Positions 12,189-23,499 of a stretch of 64,000 nt of DNA are shown here, in pieces. The notes under the pieces are model-generated. The model did not search any database. It saw only the letters and a list, made by a program, of their open reading frames with translations, and was not told where the DNA came from. Every line of letters begins with the position of its first letter. Positions within the stretch are counted from its first letter, which is position 1. Origin of the DNA: Entoloma clypeatum (lineage: Eukaryota > Basidiomycota > Agaricomycetes > Agaricales > Entolomataceae); NCBI GenBank assembly GCA_963565915.1, contig OY751494.1, positions 2,108,001-2,172,000 on the forward strand, in the 5' to 3' direction. Position numbers and translations under genes: made by a program.

Positions 12189-12819
12189 CTATTCCGTCAT
12201 CATGTCATTTGCAGCGCCATTTTCGCTAAGAATCGTCGCCTGTTCTTCCAGCTGCGCCCTTGCCCAAGTCAGCAGTTTCAGGCTGCTTCCCATGATCAAT
12301 CCAAGAATCAACGTTCGCCTCGTCGCTTTCCAGGGCAGTCGGTCTGTAATGGCAATATCAAGGCCCAACCTGACCACATTCACTGACCAATGACTCACAC
12401 ACCGCCGAAAACACCCCTGCAGTACCCATTGCAGCACCCACCTCGCTAAATTGTCCCCATCCAATTCGCGAAAGCCCTTCCTCGATCCCCACATATCCCA
12501 ACGAAACCAGCACTAGTTTACTTGCTTCCGACCCCGCGCCCCTCAGCCCTCCATACAACACCCTGTAGTTTTTCGTCTTGTTGTAAAAGTACCATCCTTG
12601 CACAGTCGTAGGTGGTCTGTGAACATTTTCCGCGAGGAATCGGAGTGACGCCGTCCGCGACCCGCGCACGATCCCAATGGCCGATCCGACGATGAAAGCA
12701 GCCCCTGGAACAAGATAGAATCTCGGGGGTATAGTAAGCCTTATCACCGTCTTCTCTGTCGTTGTTCCTATCTCTCCGGGTCCATTGTCTGGCCGGTTAA
12801 CAGACCTTGTAACCGTCAT
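12189..12819 (-). CDS. Conserved small membrane-associated protein, possibly Tim17-like
   Basis: Protein of about 200 aa with ATG at 12817-12819 and stop at 12189-12191. It contains Gly/Ala-rich hydrophobic stretches (FYLVPGAAFIVGSAIGIVRG, then GWGQFSEVGAAMGTAGVF, then LILGLIMGSSLKLL) around a conserved core (RFLAENVHRPPTTVQGWYFY). The spacing and glycine richness recall the Tim17/22/23 helical family, but I cannot assign it firmly. The two open frames are joined by GT-AG ends that leave an intron of only 31 bp (12370-12400), short even for fungi, so the junction needs transcript support. It lies about 140 bp downstream of the kinase start, on the same strand. Confidence 0.6.
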
Positions 12820-13250
12820 GGAATATGGAAACTTCAGCAGCCGACGCGACCACGTGATTGCAGAACAAGCAGAAGTGGAGACTCTTCGATCACCAAGTAA
12901 GTATCAAGGATTGTCTTATCTCGCGAGGTGGGGTCCCAGCGGCCTTACTTACTTGTGGGACACTCTTCAAGGAAGTATGAGTCTTTTTAGCATAATTATC
13001 TCTTATCTCTTTCCAGACTTCCAATGGTAACTTACCTCTCCCTGACCTCTCCTGCGGCGTTGATGGAAAAAAGTCATCGAACCGCTCAATTAAGGGAAGG
13101 ACGGTGGAAACTCCAAGGGGTCGATAAGCGGTGAATCATGATACTTGTTGCCGCCGCATTGGAGACCTGTGCCCTGTGATTCTGATGAAAAGTAAATTTT
13201 AAAAAAGTTTTTCTACAAAATATGGAAATACTTGGGTTCCCAGAAAAAAG
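12820..13250. other. Intergenic region, no gene recognised
   Basis: A 210-bp open frame runs forward from a GTG, but nothing in it resembles a known protein and splice sites do not extend it. A CACGTG E-box lies near 12850. The rest is AT-rich spacer. Confidence 0.4.
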
Positions 13251-13746
13251 TCACCGTCTCATTTTACCAACGTCCATCCCATTTCCGATAAAAGTTAGGT
13301 TAGAATTGCGGTCACCCCTGTTCATGATATTGTACAGTGCTTCCTCTGATAGATTCATCTGAGCAGATAGTGTGCTATCATCTATCATCATGTCAACCAT
13401 CCATATGTGTCGAAGGAGGACTAAACGTACCTTGGCTAGACTGCTCTCTATTTTTGGGCTCGACCATAGCTTTTGCGCTCGCAATCTTCTAAATAGCAAA
13501 GCGACTGTCCCTGGAAGGTTCGATTTCGGCCTTGGGATGTGCGCGATGGTGTGTGCGATGGGATGGGCGAGGAGCATTTTCGTTTGTCATTACCCACTTT
13601 ACCTGAGAAGTCTGTAATTGGAATACGCCCAGCTATCTCCTGTAGGCGGAGAAGAGGGCCATCTGACAAATAGAAGCCTGAGAGTGGTATATATATTGAA
13701 TTGACGACTGATGTTCTCGAAGCGCTATATTTGACAAGGATTCCAT
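13251..13746 (-). CDS. Small multi-exon gene of unknown function
   Basis: Not recognised. Three coding blocks on the minus strand can be joined by phase-consistent GT-AG introns. The blocks are FYLSDGPLLRLQEIAGRIP (about 13,610-13,690), then LLFRRLRAQKLWSSPKIESS (about 13,440-13,510), then a C-terminal exon (STLSAQMNLSEEALYNIM) ending at TGA 13251-13253. The joined product is helical, with amphipathic segments, and about 100-120 aa. An ATG at 13746 is upstream, but I could not find a clean junction from it to the first block, so the start is provisional. It could also be a decayed gene. Confidence 0.4.
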
Positions 13747-13947
13747 CTAATTAGCCAAACAGAATGTGGTGCGAATAGGTTGTCGCTAGAAAATACAAAG
13801 GCTAGGAATGTACAGTAGCCTCAATAAAATGGGAAAATGATACATACAAATTCAATGACGCACCCAAAGACTCACAAAACAATTCCTTTAGGCAAAGAAA
13901 AACCACCGAAGCAGTCTATCAGGTTAAATCCGTGAAGACATGTCGCA

Positions 13948-15752
13948 TCAGAAGGAAGCCTTCGATCTGGAAACAGCCCAAGGGCTTCCTGCTTCGTAGA
14001 AATCCATCGGATAAATCCCTACTCCTCCCTTTTGTCCTTGTTCGTCTTGTTGGATTGTCCAACTAGCGATCTTGCCTATGGCTACTGCAGTCTCATAAGG
14101 GCTGAGGAGCGGGCGATCAAAGGCATATCCCCAATCTATGGATAAACGGGGACAAGAGGTCTGGATAAATGTAGATATGCTGGGGTTGAAAAGAGCAAGT
14201 TTTGCTGGTGATAACTCGGAGAGAAGGATCTGGATGTAGGGTATTGGAATTTTAGATGCATCAAGTTGGTTCGAAATGGCCTGGTAGACATCAGAACATT
14301 GACAAGATTGGACGTCATGAAAGCCGTACCTGCAGTTGTCTCAAGTTGCCCTGTCGTCCCAATGTTCCTAGTATGACGCCCCAAAGAGGAGAAGAGTCAA
14401 TCGTGCCGCGTTCGGTTAAGGGGGTTGTCGAAAAAGCGGAGATGCTGTCGCGAGCAATTTGAACCGCATAGTCCCGGACATTTTGCATTTCGCGATGATC
14501 ATAACGTTCTCTGGTGAGCTTTTTTGAGTAGGGGTCGTATCGAAAAGCGGGGACGGATGGGTTGGCTATCATGATTGATTCAAGGTGGAAGCGTCCATCT
14601 CCCAAGTAACTAGACCAAAAGATGTCAGGCATGTTAATTCCGAAGCTAGGGAGGCCTTACATCAAGGCATCTACATCTTTTAGGCGAGGAGCGGTACATC
14701 CCAAGATCTCCCCAGGTGACAGAGGCTTGGATCTAGGGATAGTGGGGTCATATCTTCCAGTCCATAGATTAGCCTCCAGATCATTACGTGCGTTTGCATG
14801 AGATGTTTCAACTTCCTCAGGTGGTGCTGGAAGAAGGCCGATTGTCCGCTGAGGCGGTGCAGCGCCTTGATATTCACCTGTCAAATCTTCTTTGAGGCGT
14901 TGAAGCGAAGCTACAAACTGTATCGTTGACACCAGCGCGAGCCGAGTCGGCTCGTAAGACGTTGATGTCAGTTGTTGGCTGGAGTCATCAGAGGCGGACG
15001 GTCCTTCTATTCGAAGATGGACTGAGCCCAACGGAGTACCAGCTGGTTTGTCATGATTTCCCTCATTTGAGTCCACAAGATTCTCATGAAATCGTCGACG
15101 GTCATTCGGGAAATTGAGACGTATTGTCTTCACAAGGTGATCAGAGTCAATAGCAATCTCAACGAAAATATAGAGAGTTTTGATGGACGTTTGGTCCATA
15201 GGAACTGCAATGATAAATGTCGGGGTCCATCCCAATATCTTCGAGAAAGGGATGGATACCCACCCAAACAACTGTGACCATAGTGGACAAGCATATCGCA
15301 TCCCAAGGCAACAGCGGTATAATCGTCGACGCAACATGCACCGTAAGTTACATCGCCCATTATCACTGTCAAGGAGTTTGTGAACCTGGCATATTTAGCA
15401 ACGTGGTTCAGTAGATTAATTAATCGTAGAATGGCATTGCACACCGCTCGACTATGTCCGCAATCGTACAGGCAAACATTTGGAGGCCCTCAGGCATTTG
15501 CAAAGCTACCATAGTTGCGTTATTCTTTCGGACATGATGTATCGTTTTATGGATTTCGAAAGAATAGTTTGAGGGTAGTTGAGCGATCGCGACGTTGAGT
15601 TGCTCGTCTTGGAGGATATCCTGTGGTATCTGATGGCTGATGGTTGCGGAGAATCCGGGCTTTGAAGGAGTGGCACTTTTGGTTCCAACGAACCTCTTGC
15701 GAGGTTTTGCAGCACTGCTGGAAGTCGTCGATTTGCCTCGCTCGGCGGCCAT
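13948..15752 (-). CDS. DPH1: Diphthamide biosynthesis protein 1 (2-(3-amino-3-carboxypropyl)histidine synthase subunit 1)
   Basis: Radical-SAM-like Fe-S enzyme subunit; with Dph2 it transfers the 3-amino-3-carboxypropyl group of SAM to the target histidine of elongation factor 2, the first step of diphthamide synthesis. I chose the ATG at 15752 (MAAERGKS); an in-frame ATG also exists at 15794. Family segments in order are [49 protein letters not shown] with the first cluster cysteine, [10 protein letters not shown] with the second, [24 protein letters not shown] and [17 protein letters not shown]. The stop is TGA 13948-13950. About eight exons. The start codon is only 135 bp from that of the divergent NPC1 gene. 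Confidence 0.93.
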
Positions 15753-15887
15753 GATCGATCCTGCAAGGTTGGCCGACCGCACGTGCTCATGCATGTCGCG
15801 TCACAGTGACCCTGCTGAATGCACCTTCTCCCCTTTTCTCCTCCATCCACCCCGTTAACCTTCAATTCATTTTAGATAGCCACCATC

Positions 15888-18800
15888 ATGGCGCAAAGAG
15901 GTGTTGGCGCTGTGACTGAGGGTCGCTGCGCCATGCGAGCGTCATGTGGGAAGAAGGGCATGTTTGGGAAGTCATTACCTTGCCCCTATGGTGGTCCAGC
16001 GCTAGAGGTTCGTTCCTCATGTATAAAGTATGACAGGTTTTAGATCTATTTCAGCCGGAGGACGACGAAGCCCGCTCTCTTTTGATTGACGTTTGTGGTG
16101 CTGAATTCGCCCAAGGTCCAACTTGCTGTGCGAAGGATCAAGTTGAAGCTCTGAGAGACAACTTCAACCAAGTTGAGCCTTTGATCTCACCATGCCCCGC
16201 ATGCAGAAACAACTTCCGCTCATTCTTCTGTTCATTCACGTGCTCTCCCGACCAAAGGTCGTTCGTCAATGTCACCTCTACTCAGACAACCCAGACAGGC
16301 GAGACGGCCGTTAAATCCGTCGACTTCTATGTCTCGGAACAGTTTGGGCAAGGGTTTTTTGACAGTTGCAAGAACGTCCAAGTTGGCACCACGAATGGAT
16401 ATGCTATGGACCTAATTGGTGGGGGTGCAAAAGAGTATCCAGCATTCTTCAAATACATGGGGGACGAGAAATCGATTGGGAGCCCATTCCAGATAGATTT
16501 CCCCTTGACTGCCCCTCCAGACTTGACACCATTGAAGTTAACTCCTCGAAACTGTGCCGACAACGATCTCGCAAGTCGCTGCACCTGCATAGATTGCCCA
16601 AACATCTGTCCCTTTCTGCCCTATGTCCCCCCACCTGATGCTGAGCCCACCTGCAACGTTGGTTCCCTATCCTGTCTTTCCTTTGTGCTCATCCTTGCAT
16701 ATTCTATTGCCGTCTTGGGCTTCCTTGTTGGGTACATCATCTCCACAACAATTCGTAGGCGCAGAGAGAAGACATACGAACGGGTAGCATTATCCGAGGA
16801 AACGGCCTCGCCAAGACTACATACTCGCAATTTAGTTGGCGCCGGTTCCCTCGCCCAATACTTGGAGGAGGATTCATTAGCAACTCAGTCTGAGTCACGG
16901 CGTCTCGACCGAGGCGCATCCCTCTTAGACCGCATAGATACCGTTCAGCCACGACAATACCCTATAAACAGCATGATCCGACGCGCCTTTTATCGGTTGG
17001 GGTTTTTTGCTGCCTCTTCGCCATGGTTGACGTTCAGTGTTGTCTTCCTGGGCATTGGTTTACTTAATATCGGATGGAAGAAATTTGATGTCGAAACAGA
17101 TCCCGTACGATTGTGGGTGGCTCCTTCATCAGAGAGCAAATTGCAAAAGGAGTTTTTTGATGAACACTTTGGGCCCTTCTATCGCACGGAGCAGATTTTC
17201 GTCACTGCTCCTTTGGCATCAGGCGAGCAGTTGTTGCAGGTGGGGAATGGTGATCCAGTGTTGTCCTGGGATCACCTGAAATATTGGTTCAGAGTCGAGG
17301 CGGACATCCGTTCCCTTCGTTCTCCCAACGGATACCGACTTTCTGATGTTTGCTTCAAACCTGCTGGGCCACGAGGCGCCTGTGTCGTACAATCTCTTGC
17401 TGCCTGGTTCGACAACGACCTCGATGATTATGACGAGGATACATGGGTAGAACGGCTCGAGGCATGTGCAACGAATCCCGTGGAATGTCTCCCTGATTTT
17501 CAGCAACCACTTTCTCCCCAATACGTCCTGGGAGGCGTTCCTTCTGACGAAAAAGGCTCCAAATCGTATATCAACGCAGAAGCCTTCGTTGTCACATACG
17601 TGGTCTCTGATTCGTTGGACGCGCAGATACAAGCCAAAGCAATGGAGTGGGAACAGACATTACAAGGCTATCTTTCCTCCCTGGCTCAACGCGCGCCGAG
17701 CGAAGCTAGACTTAATATCGCCTTCTCCACAGGTGTATCTCTAGAAGAAGAGATCAACAAGAGCACTAACACGGATGTCAAGATTGTTGTTCTATCTTAT
17801 TTGGCCATGTTCTTCTATGTGTCACTTACACTCGGGAACGGTTCTGCAGGACGTGAAGAAGATGGCGTCATATCGTCTCTTGTCCGATGGGCTCGTAACT
17901 TCCCCGGTCTTTTCAGGCGCAGTAGCGTATCGTCTTCGTCTGCTTCAATCGATTCAACGACAGTCCCTCATCTGTTTCCTCGCCTTCCGAGAAGCCTTTT
18001 CACAAGATCCAAAGTAATGCTTGGGTTATTCGCGATCTCTTTAGTCATCCTTTCCGTGTCCTCATCAGTGGGTTTCTTTTCCTTGATTGGAGTCAAAGTG
18101 ACTTTGATCATCGCCGAAGTGATCCCGTTTCTCGTCTTGGCTGTTGGTGTCGATAACGTGTTTATTCTCGTTCATGAACTGGACCGTCAGAATCTACTAC
18201 ATGGACCCAATGCCGCCTCTTCTGACGCTCCAGGAAGTTTGACATCCCCCCTTTCACCAACTCATTCTTACCGTTCGCCGTTTGATTCTTCCTATGAAGA
18301 TACAGATGCTGCATCTATGCCTTTGTACCTCTCAGCCGAAGAGCGCGTCGCACAAACGTTGGCCAAGATGGGTCCCTCTATCCTATTGAGTACCATAACG
18401 GAAACCGTGGCATTTGCACTGGGTGCACTTGTACCTATGCCAGCTGTCAGAAATTTCGCCCTATATGCTGCTGGAAGCGTGTTTCTGAACGCCATTCTAC
18501 AAGTAACAGTGTTTATCAGCGCGCTCTGCCTCGATTTAAAGCGATTCGAGGCAAGTCGTGTCGACTGTTTCCCCTGCATCCGACTTCCATCTCGGATTGC
18601 GCTACTTGATGCACCGCCTAGTGCCAGTGGGTTGGGGAGGCTAGCGCGTTTCATTCGTCGCTATTATGCTCCCTTCCTATTGAAACCAGTGGTCAAGGGA
18701 TGCGTCATGATGGTCTTCGCAGGTGTATTCGTCGCTTCCGCAATATCGATGCAGCATATCGAGCTCGGTCTTGGTGAGTGGTCCAATTGGACAAGAATAC

Positions 18801-20319
18801 CGGTGGTGCTCACGAGCCTCGTATGTTAGATCAAAGACTAGCTTTGCCATCTGATTCATATTTGGTTGCATATTTTGATAATTTGGACGCGTATTTAGAC
18901 ATCGGTCCACCAGTGTATTTTGTTTCTCGAGACATCGATGTCACCGTGCGGCCAGGTCAACAAGCGCTATGCGGAAGGTTCACGACATGCCAGGACTTTT
19001 CACTTGCCAATGTCCTTGAGGCAGAGCGGAAACGACCACAATCCTCCTTTATTTCTCAACCAACCGCCTCCTGGATAGACGACTTTTCCGGATGGCTTGA
19101 TCCTGGGAAAGAAGAATGCTGTCGTGTACGCAGAGCCAACCCCGATGTCTTTTGCAACGTACGCGACCCTGCCAGACTATGTCGCCCGTGTTATGAAGGT
19201 AGAACACCAGCGTGGAATATTACTATGGAGGGTTTGCCCGAGAATGAAGAGTTCATGCGATTTGTTCGGCAGTGGTTGATTTCCCCTACGACAGAGGAGT
19301 GCCCGCTTGCCGGAAAGGCCTCCTTTGGTTCTGCTTTGTCACTTAGCAAGCCAGACGGTCGTGATGAAGTCACTGCTTCCCATTTCAGGACGTTCCATTC
19401 TCCGTTGAGGACGCAAGCCGATTTCGTCAATGCATTTGTTGCTGCTCATCGTATAGCCGAAGATATCTCGCAGCGGACGGGGGCAGATGTTTTCCCGTAC
19501 TCGTTGTTCTACGTCTTCTTCGACCAGTATGCGCACATCATCGCGATCACACAAGAGGTTCTTGGACTTGGCCTTGCCGCCGTACTTATCGTCACTGCGC
19601 TTCTCTTGGGCTCCTGGAGAACAAGCACGATTGTCACTGGTGTGGTTGGGTTGACCGTCGTGACGGTGATGGGCGTTATGCCGCTCTGGGGAATCAGTTT
19701 GAACGCAATCAGTCTGGTCAACCTTGTGATTTCTTTGGGAATCGCAGTCGAGTTTTGTGCCCATATCGCGCGAGCATTCATGAGTGCTGGTTCTGGATTG
19801 GCGATTGACCATCCTGCTGGTCAGAAGGAACGTGATGAGCGCATGTGGACTGCGTTGGTCGATGTCGGGCCATCGGTGAGTGCCCTTATTTTTATTTCTA
19901 GCACTAGTCTTAAAATCCTGCCTCCTTTTCAGGTGCTGTCTGGGATTACATTCACAAAACTCATAGGCATGTCCGTACTTGCATTGACGCGATCTAAGTT
20001 ACTCGAGGTTTGTCCTATTCTTATTCTTGCGGCTTGCGCTTCCTGTTAATCAACGCTTACTAGATTTACTACTTCCGCATGTGGCTAACTCTCATTGTAT
20101 CGGGTGCCCTTCATGGACTTGTACTCCTACCAGTTGTGCTCAGCGTAGCGGGAGGTCCTGGTTTCCCACAACAGGAGGCAGACGAAGCATGGATGTCGCA
20201 TGCCATTCGAGATGACGAAGATTATCCGTATGCCCCTTTACTTCTTTCGGGACGTGGTCCACTAACGTTACAGTTTTAGGCCTTTCCTTGCTGATGACAA
20301 TTCCGTAGCTAGTGATTGA
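15888..20319 (+). CDS. NCR1: NPC1/Ncr1-like sterol transporter
   Basis: Polytopic membrane protein that moves sterol out of the lysosome/vacuole lumen. Exons 15888-16007, 16037-18773, 18830-19875, 19933-20007, 20064-20227 and 20280-20319 join in frame to about 1,393 aa. The N-terminal NPC1 domain has the family cysteines (GRCAMRASCGKKG, then CPACRNNFRSFFCSFTC). The sterol-sensing domain follows (VIPFLVLAVGVDNVFILVHELDR). Then comes a luminal domain rich in cysteine (PGKEECC, CNVRDPARLC), and a second transmembrane block with SLVNLVISLGIAVEFCAHI and the GISVLALTRSKLLEI-type C-terminus. The start is odd: the NPC1 domain begins within about 12 residues of the ATG, with no hydrophobic signal peptide, so a 5' exon may be missing. 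Confidence 0.92.
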
Positions 20320-20488
20320 GTGGACACTTTCTGATTCACAAGGACCCTCTGGTTTTTTTGACACTCAATACAATATCCTCGTAACTATCATTGAGAAATG
20401 TGACAATTCAGGTTCAGAGATATGGACCACAGCCGCATTGACAAAGCTAGATTCAAAGGCAGAGAGAGTAATTGCAAGATGACAGTTC

Positions 20489-21441
20489 TTAGAGACCCCT
20501 TGGTGACCTGGACCTGCTGTCTCGGATATCATCCCGGCTGTTGCTTCTCCTCCCTCTGCTGAGTGATCTGGAGCGACTCCTGCTTCGGCTCGAGTACGAC
20601 GAGTAGGAGATCGAGCGGGAACGGGAACGGGAACGGGAGAGGGACCTCGTGCGGGAGCGGCTAGAGCGTACAGAGTAGCTCCTTGACCTGGAGCGACGGT
20701 TGCGATCGTAGCCGTACCCACCGCGCTGATAACTCGGAGAACGCCTCCTCGGTCCCAACCTGTCGGCACCTCGACGGGGGGGAGGAGAACGTGAGCGAGA
20801 TGGAGTGCGTGAGCGGGCAGGCCTGTAGCGGTCGCGTGGAGGGGGGCCGCGCCTGCCGTAGGGTCTGCCACGGAATGAATCGCGCGGGGGAGGATGAGGG
20901 TCTCTCCTGCCGCGGTATGGGGGGGAACGGGATCGCGAGAAAGAGCGGGGGCGGTCTCGGTCTCGGTCTCGGTCTCGGTGAATGGTGGGGCGCTGTGGAC
21001 GTGGGGCAGGGCGTGAGCGAGAAGGGGAGCGGGAGCGGGAGCGGACGGGAAGGTTGGAAAGGTCGACTTTGAGGATGGCGCCGTCGAGTTGGCCGCCGTC
21101 CATGTGGGAGGCAGCTTTGTGGGCGGAAGGAGGGTCGACGAACTCCAAGGCAGCTTTGCCACGATTTTGGCCAGCTGGGTGGAATGATAGATGGGTATGA
21201 GATGACGACCATAAAGAAGACTTCACTCACACTTTCCGAAAAGCGGCAGGTCAATTTTGATGATTTGTCCATAGAAGCCAAAGATGGTTTGGAGGTGGGC
21301 CTCAACGACGTTGCGGGTCAGGTTGTTAACGATGACGACTTTTGCATCGGGTTTGTCTTCGACGGCCGTCGCGCCCTGGTCAATGTCCATTTCAACATCG
21401 CCAATGGGCCTGGGCGACGTAGATCGTCCTCTCGTCGACAT
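20489..21441 (-). CDS. RNPS1-like SR-related RNA-binding protein
   Basis: Splicing and exon-junction-complex-associated protein. ATG 21439-21441. A short acidic N-terminus precedes one RRM (VVIVNNLTRNVVEAHLQTIF, then FGFYGQIIKIDLP, intron at about 21186-21234, then NRGKAALEFVDPPSAHKAA). The RNP1-equivalent KAALEFV and the MDGGQLDGAILKV strand fit RNPS1. The C-terminal half is a long RS/RD/RP-rich domain with runs of SRSR, RDRDRDRD and SPPPRR, ending at 20489. The product is about 300 aa. The RS repeats make the opposite strand look open, but that is composition only. Confidence 0.87.
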
Positions 21442-21564
21442 TTTCGTTGTTGTTCAAACCAAATGGCTGTCACACATGTGACCGACTCAAAATGCCAGCG
21501 CTCCTACATGATATTATGCCATAAAGTATTGTTTTGTGGTATATTCTGAGCAGGGAAATTATAT

Positions 21565-21905
21565 CTATTCCTCCTGAACGTATCTATGGCGGATGTCTTT
21601 CCATTGTTTCTGGTAAATGACATGAGCAGGCGTGAAAATTAAGTGAGGAACTAGACGCACGCCTTTGTTCCATCTGTCGTAGAATGCGGTTACACCCGTG
21701 TCGAATCCAATGCCGAAAGCGAATGCTCCGACAAAGACAGTTGTTACGAAGACGCCTGAATTGTTCGTTTCCAGTCTGTAAAGTGAAAACTTACGAAGTC
21801 CTATCACGTACTGTTGCGCTTGAAAATGCTGTTGTACACAACTGCAGCAATCTGTCAACTTTGTGAGCAAAGGTTACAAGGAGAACAAGAGCTGCTTACG
21901 GCCAT
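21565..21905 (-). CDS. QCR9: Cytochrome bc1 complex subunit 9
   Basis: Small inner-membrane subunit of respiratory complex III. The gene is broken into four tiny exons that restore a perfect family protein. M-A (ATG 21903-21905) is followed at once by an intron, then IAAVVYNSIFKRNS, then the membrane helix VFVTTVFVGAFAFGIGFDTG with VTAFYDRWNKG, then KQWKDIRHRYVQEE and TAG at 21565-21567. Total is about 60-70 aa, as in other fungi. Introns all have GT-AG ends. The start lies 121 bp from the divergent uS11m start, so two mitochondrial proteins share one promoter interval. Confidence 0.92.
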
Positions 21906-22026
21906 TCTGATAGTTGATTGCAAGGAGAGAGGAACGTTGTGTAGTTTCCCGATGACTTCCGGAAGGGGTGATCGGAGTTCCAACCGCCATCTTGCAACAA
22001 GTGTAGTCTCGACGCGAACATCCACG

Positions 22027-22653
22027 ATGCTCGGTCTCCAGGCATGGCGCGCACCACTGCATGCAGCAGCGAGGAGGTCCATCTTGACTCCTAGCACACC
22101 ACCGCCCGCCACGCAGGGCACTTCCCAGCTGAACGCCATTCTGGACACGCTCAAAGCCGCTCTGCCCAACATTGACTCAGATCTTCCTCCGACCGCAGGC
22201 ATTGCTGGCTATCCCCCGCCGAACCCACCGAAAGCATCTAACAAGAAAAAAGCCCTTATGCAGGACTACCTTATCAACACACAGCGGCCGAGATACCGCC
22301 TTCACGTCTTTTCAAACAGGAACAACACCATCACAACTTTCACCAAACCTGACGGTGGTGCCGTTGCTTGGTTTTCAGCGGGTTCCTGTGGGTTTAAAAA
22401 CGCGCAGCGGTCGACTTATGAGGCTGGATATCAGTGCGCTGTCCGAATATTCAAGAAGATTGAGGAGTTGTCAGAAAAGACACCCATAGAGGTTGATATG
22501 TTTTTCAAGGGATTTGGGCTTGGAAGGGAGGCTCTGTATCGGGCACTTTTGACAACAGAAGGAGAGAAGGTACGGCCGTTGGTGGTTTCTATAACGGATC
22601 GGTCGCCCATCAAGATTGGAGGTACGCGGTCAAAGAAAGCGCGTCGCCTGTGA
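22027..22653 (+). CDS. Mitochondrial small-subunit ribosomal protein uS11m
   Basis: Component of the mitoribosome small-subunit platform. It is intronless: ATG 22027-22029 to TGA at 22651-22653, 208 aa. The N-terminus is a basic, acid-free presequence (MLGLQAWRAPLHAAARRS). The C-terminal half has the uS11 core: NNTITTFTKPDGGAVAWFSAG, then SCGFKNAQRSTYEAGYQCA, then VDMFFKGFGLGREALYRALL, then the basic end VSITDRSPIKIGGTRSKKARR. The long N-terminal extension is usual for fungal mitochondrial versions. The open frame extends upstream of the ATG without another credible start. Confidence 0.92.
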   Translation: MLGLQAWRAPLHAAARRSILTPSTPPPATQGTSQLNAILDTLKAALPNIDSDLPPTAGIAGYPPPNPPKASNKKKALMQDYLINTQRPRYRLHVFSNRNNTITTFTKPDGGAVAWFSAGSCGFKNAQRSTYEAGYQCAVRIFKKIEELSEKTPIEVDMFFKGFGLGREALYRALLTTEGEKVRPLVVSITDRSPIKIGGTRSKKARRL

Positions 22654-22795
22654 TAGTGAGTGACCAAACCTTTCGTTTATTGTGTCCAAGTGATAGAAAG
22701 GTCTTTCTAGCTTTCCAATTTATCGAAATCCCACATACTGCCTCTATAATCCTTGTTATCTAAATACCCCAGTGAAAATGCAACATCTGGGAGGT

Positions 22796-23476
22796 CTAAT
22801 CCTCGCGACTGAAATCGAAAAGCAGGTCCTGGGCGAATTTCCGATATTCCGGTCGATTTAGCGAGTTCATAGCCACCTTCTTGTCAGTATCAATATCTGC
22901 GATCAACGCTTCTATGGGTGGCGAATGAAGAGGATGTCAGTGGGTGCGATGAACGCGTTTGGATAGCTACCTCGAGAGGTATAGTCGAGTTCGGGACGAA
23001 TGTAACCAAGAACAAGTACTCTCATCTCTTGGCCATAAAAGTCAGATCTGAATTCATGCATGATGTGTATTTCCTGTCATTCCTCAGGCAAAGGTTCCGT
23101 CGAGTCCATATGACATACCGCCGTCATTCGCTCATTCTTATAAAACGGATTCAATCCGAGACTCATGACCATCGGCAGCACCTGGGTATCTTGAGACGAG
23201 AATCGCGCGGCGACATCTTGAGAGGGGATTACTTGAGCGTATCCATAGTAGACGCCGGTCCCTGCAGCGGTGTTGAGAGGTGTAATTGATTCGTCGGGGA
23301 GATTGGCTGATGGAGATGAAGGAAGAGATTGTGAATTCGGATGATTGCGCACCAGTTGGACACCCGAGGTCCTTTCCGCCACGGCCAAATCCTCGTTGGA
23401 CGGCGCCGTTGAGTGCGATGGGGAAAGGGGGAGGCGGAGAATCTGGTCCGACGATTTGAGGACGATGGGTAGCCAT
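22796..23476 (-). CDS. FMN1: Riboflavin kinase (flavokinase)
   Basis: Phosphorylates riboflavin with ATP to FMN, the first step to flavin cofactors. ATG 23474-23476 ([17 protein letters not shown]). Spliced exons carry the flavokinase signatures: [21 protein letters not shown] with the nucleotide-binding G-x-G-RG-K and PTAN motif, then GVYYGYAQV, then [16 protein letters not shown], then [27 protein letters not shown]. The stop is at 22796-22798. Length is about 170-180 aa, the normal monofunctional fungal size. The start codon lies 23 bp from the divergent TAF8 start. Confidence 0.93.
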
Positions 23477-23499
23477 CGCCAAGTGCAGCAGCACGTGTC

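Noticed and set aside
20661..21305. Alternative minus-strand frames over the RS-rich gene, and plus-strand frames opposite it
   Set aside because: Low-complexity RS/RD codons leave other frames open. Only the frame with the RRM is supported.
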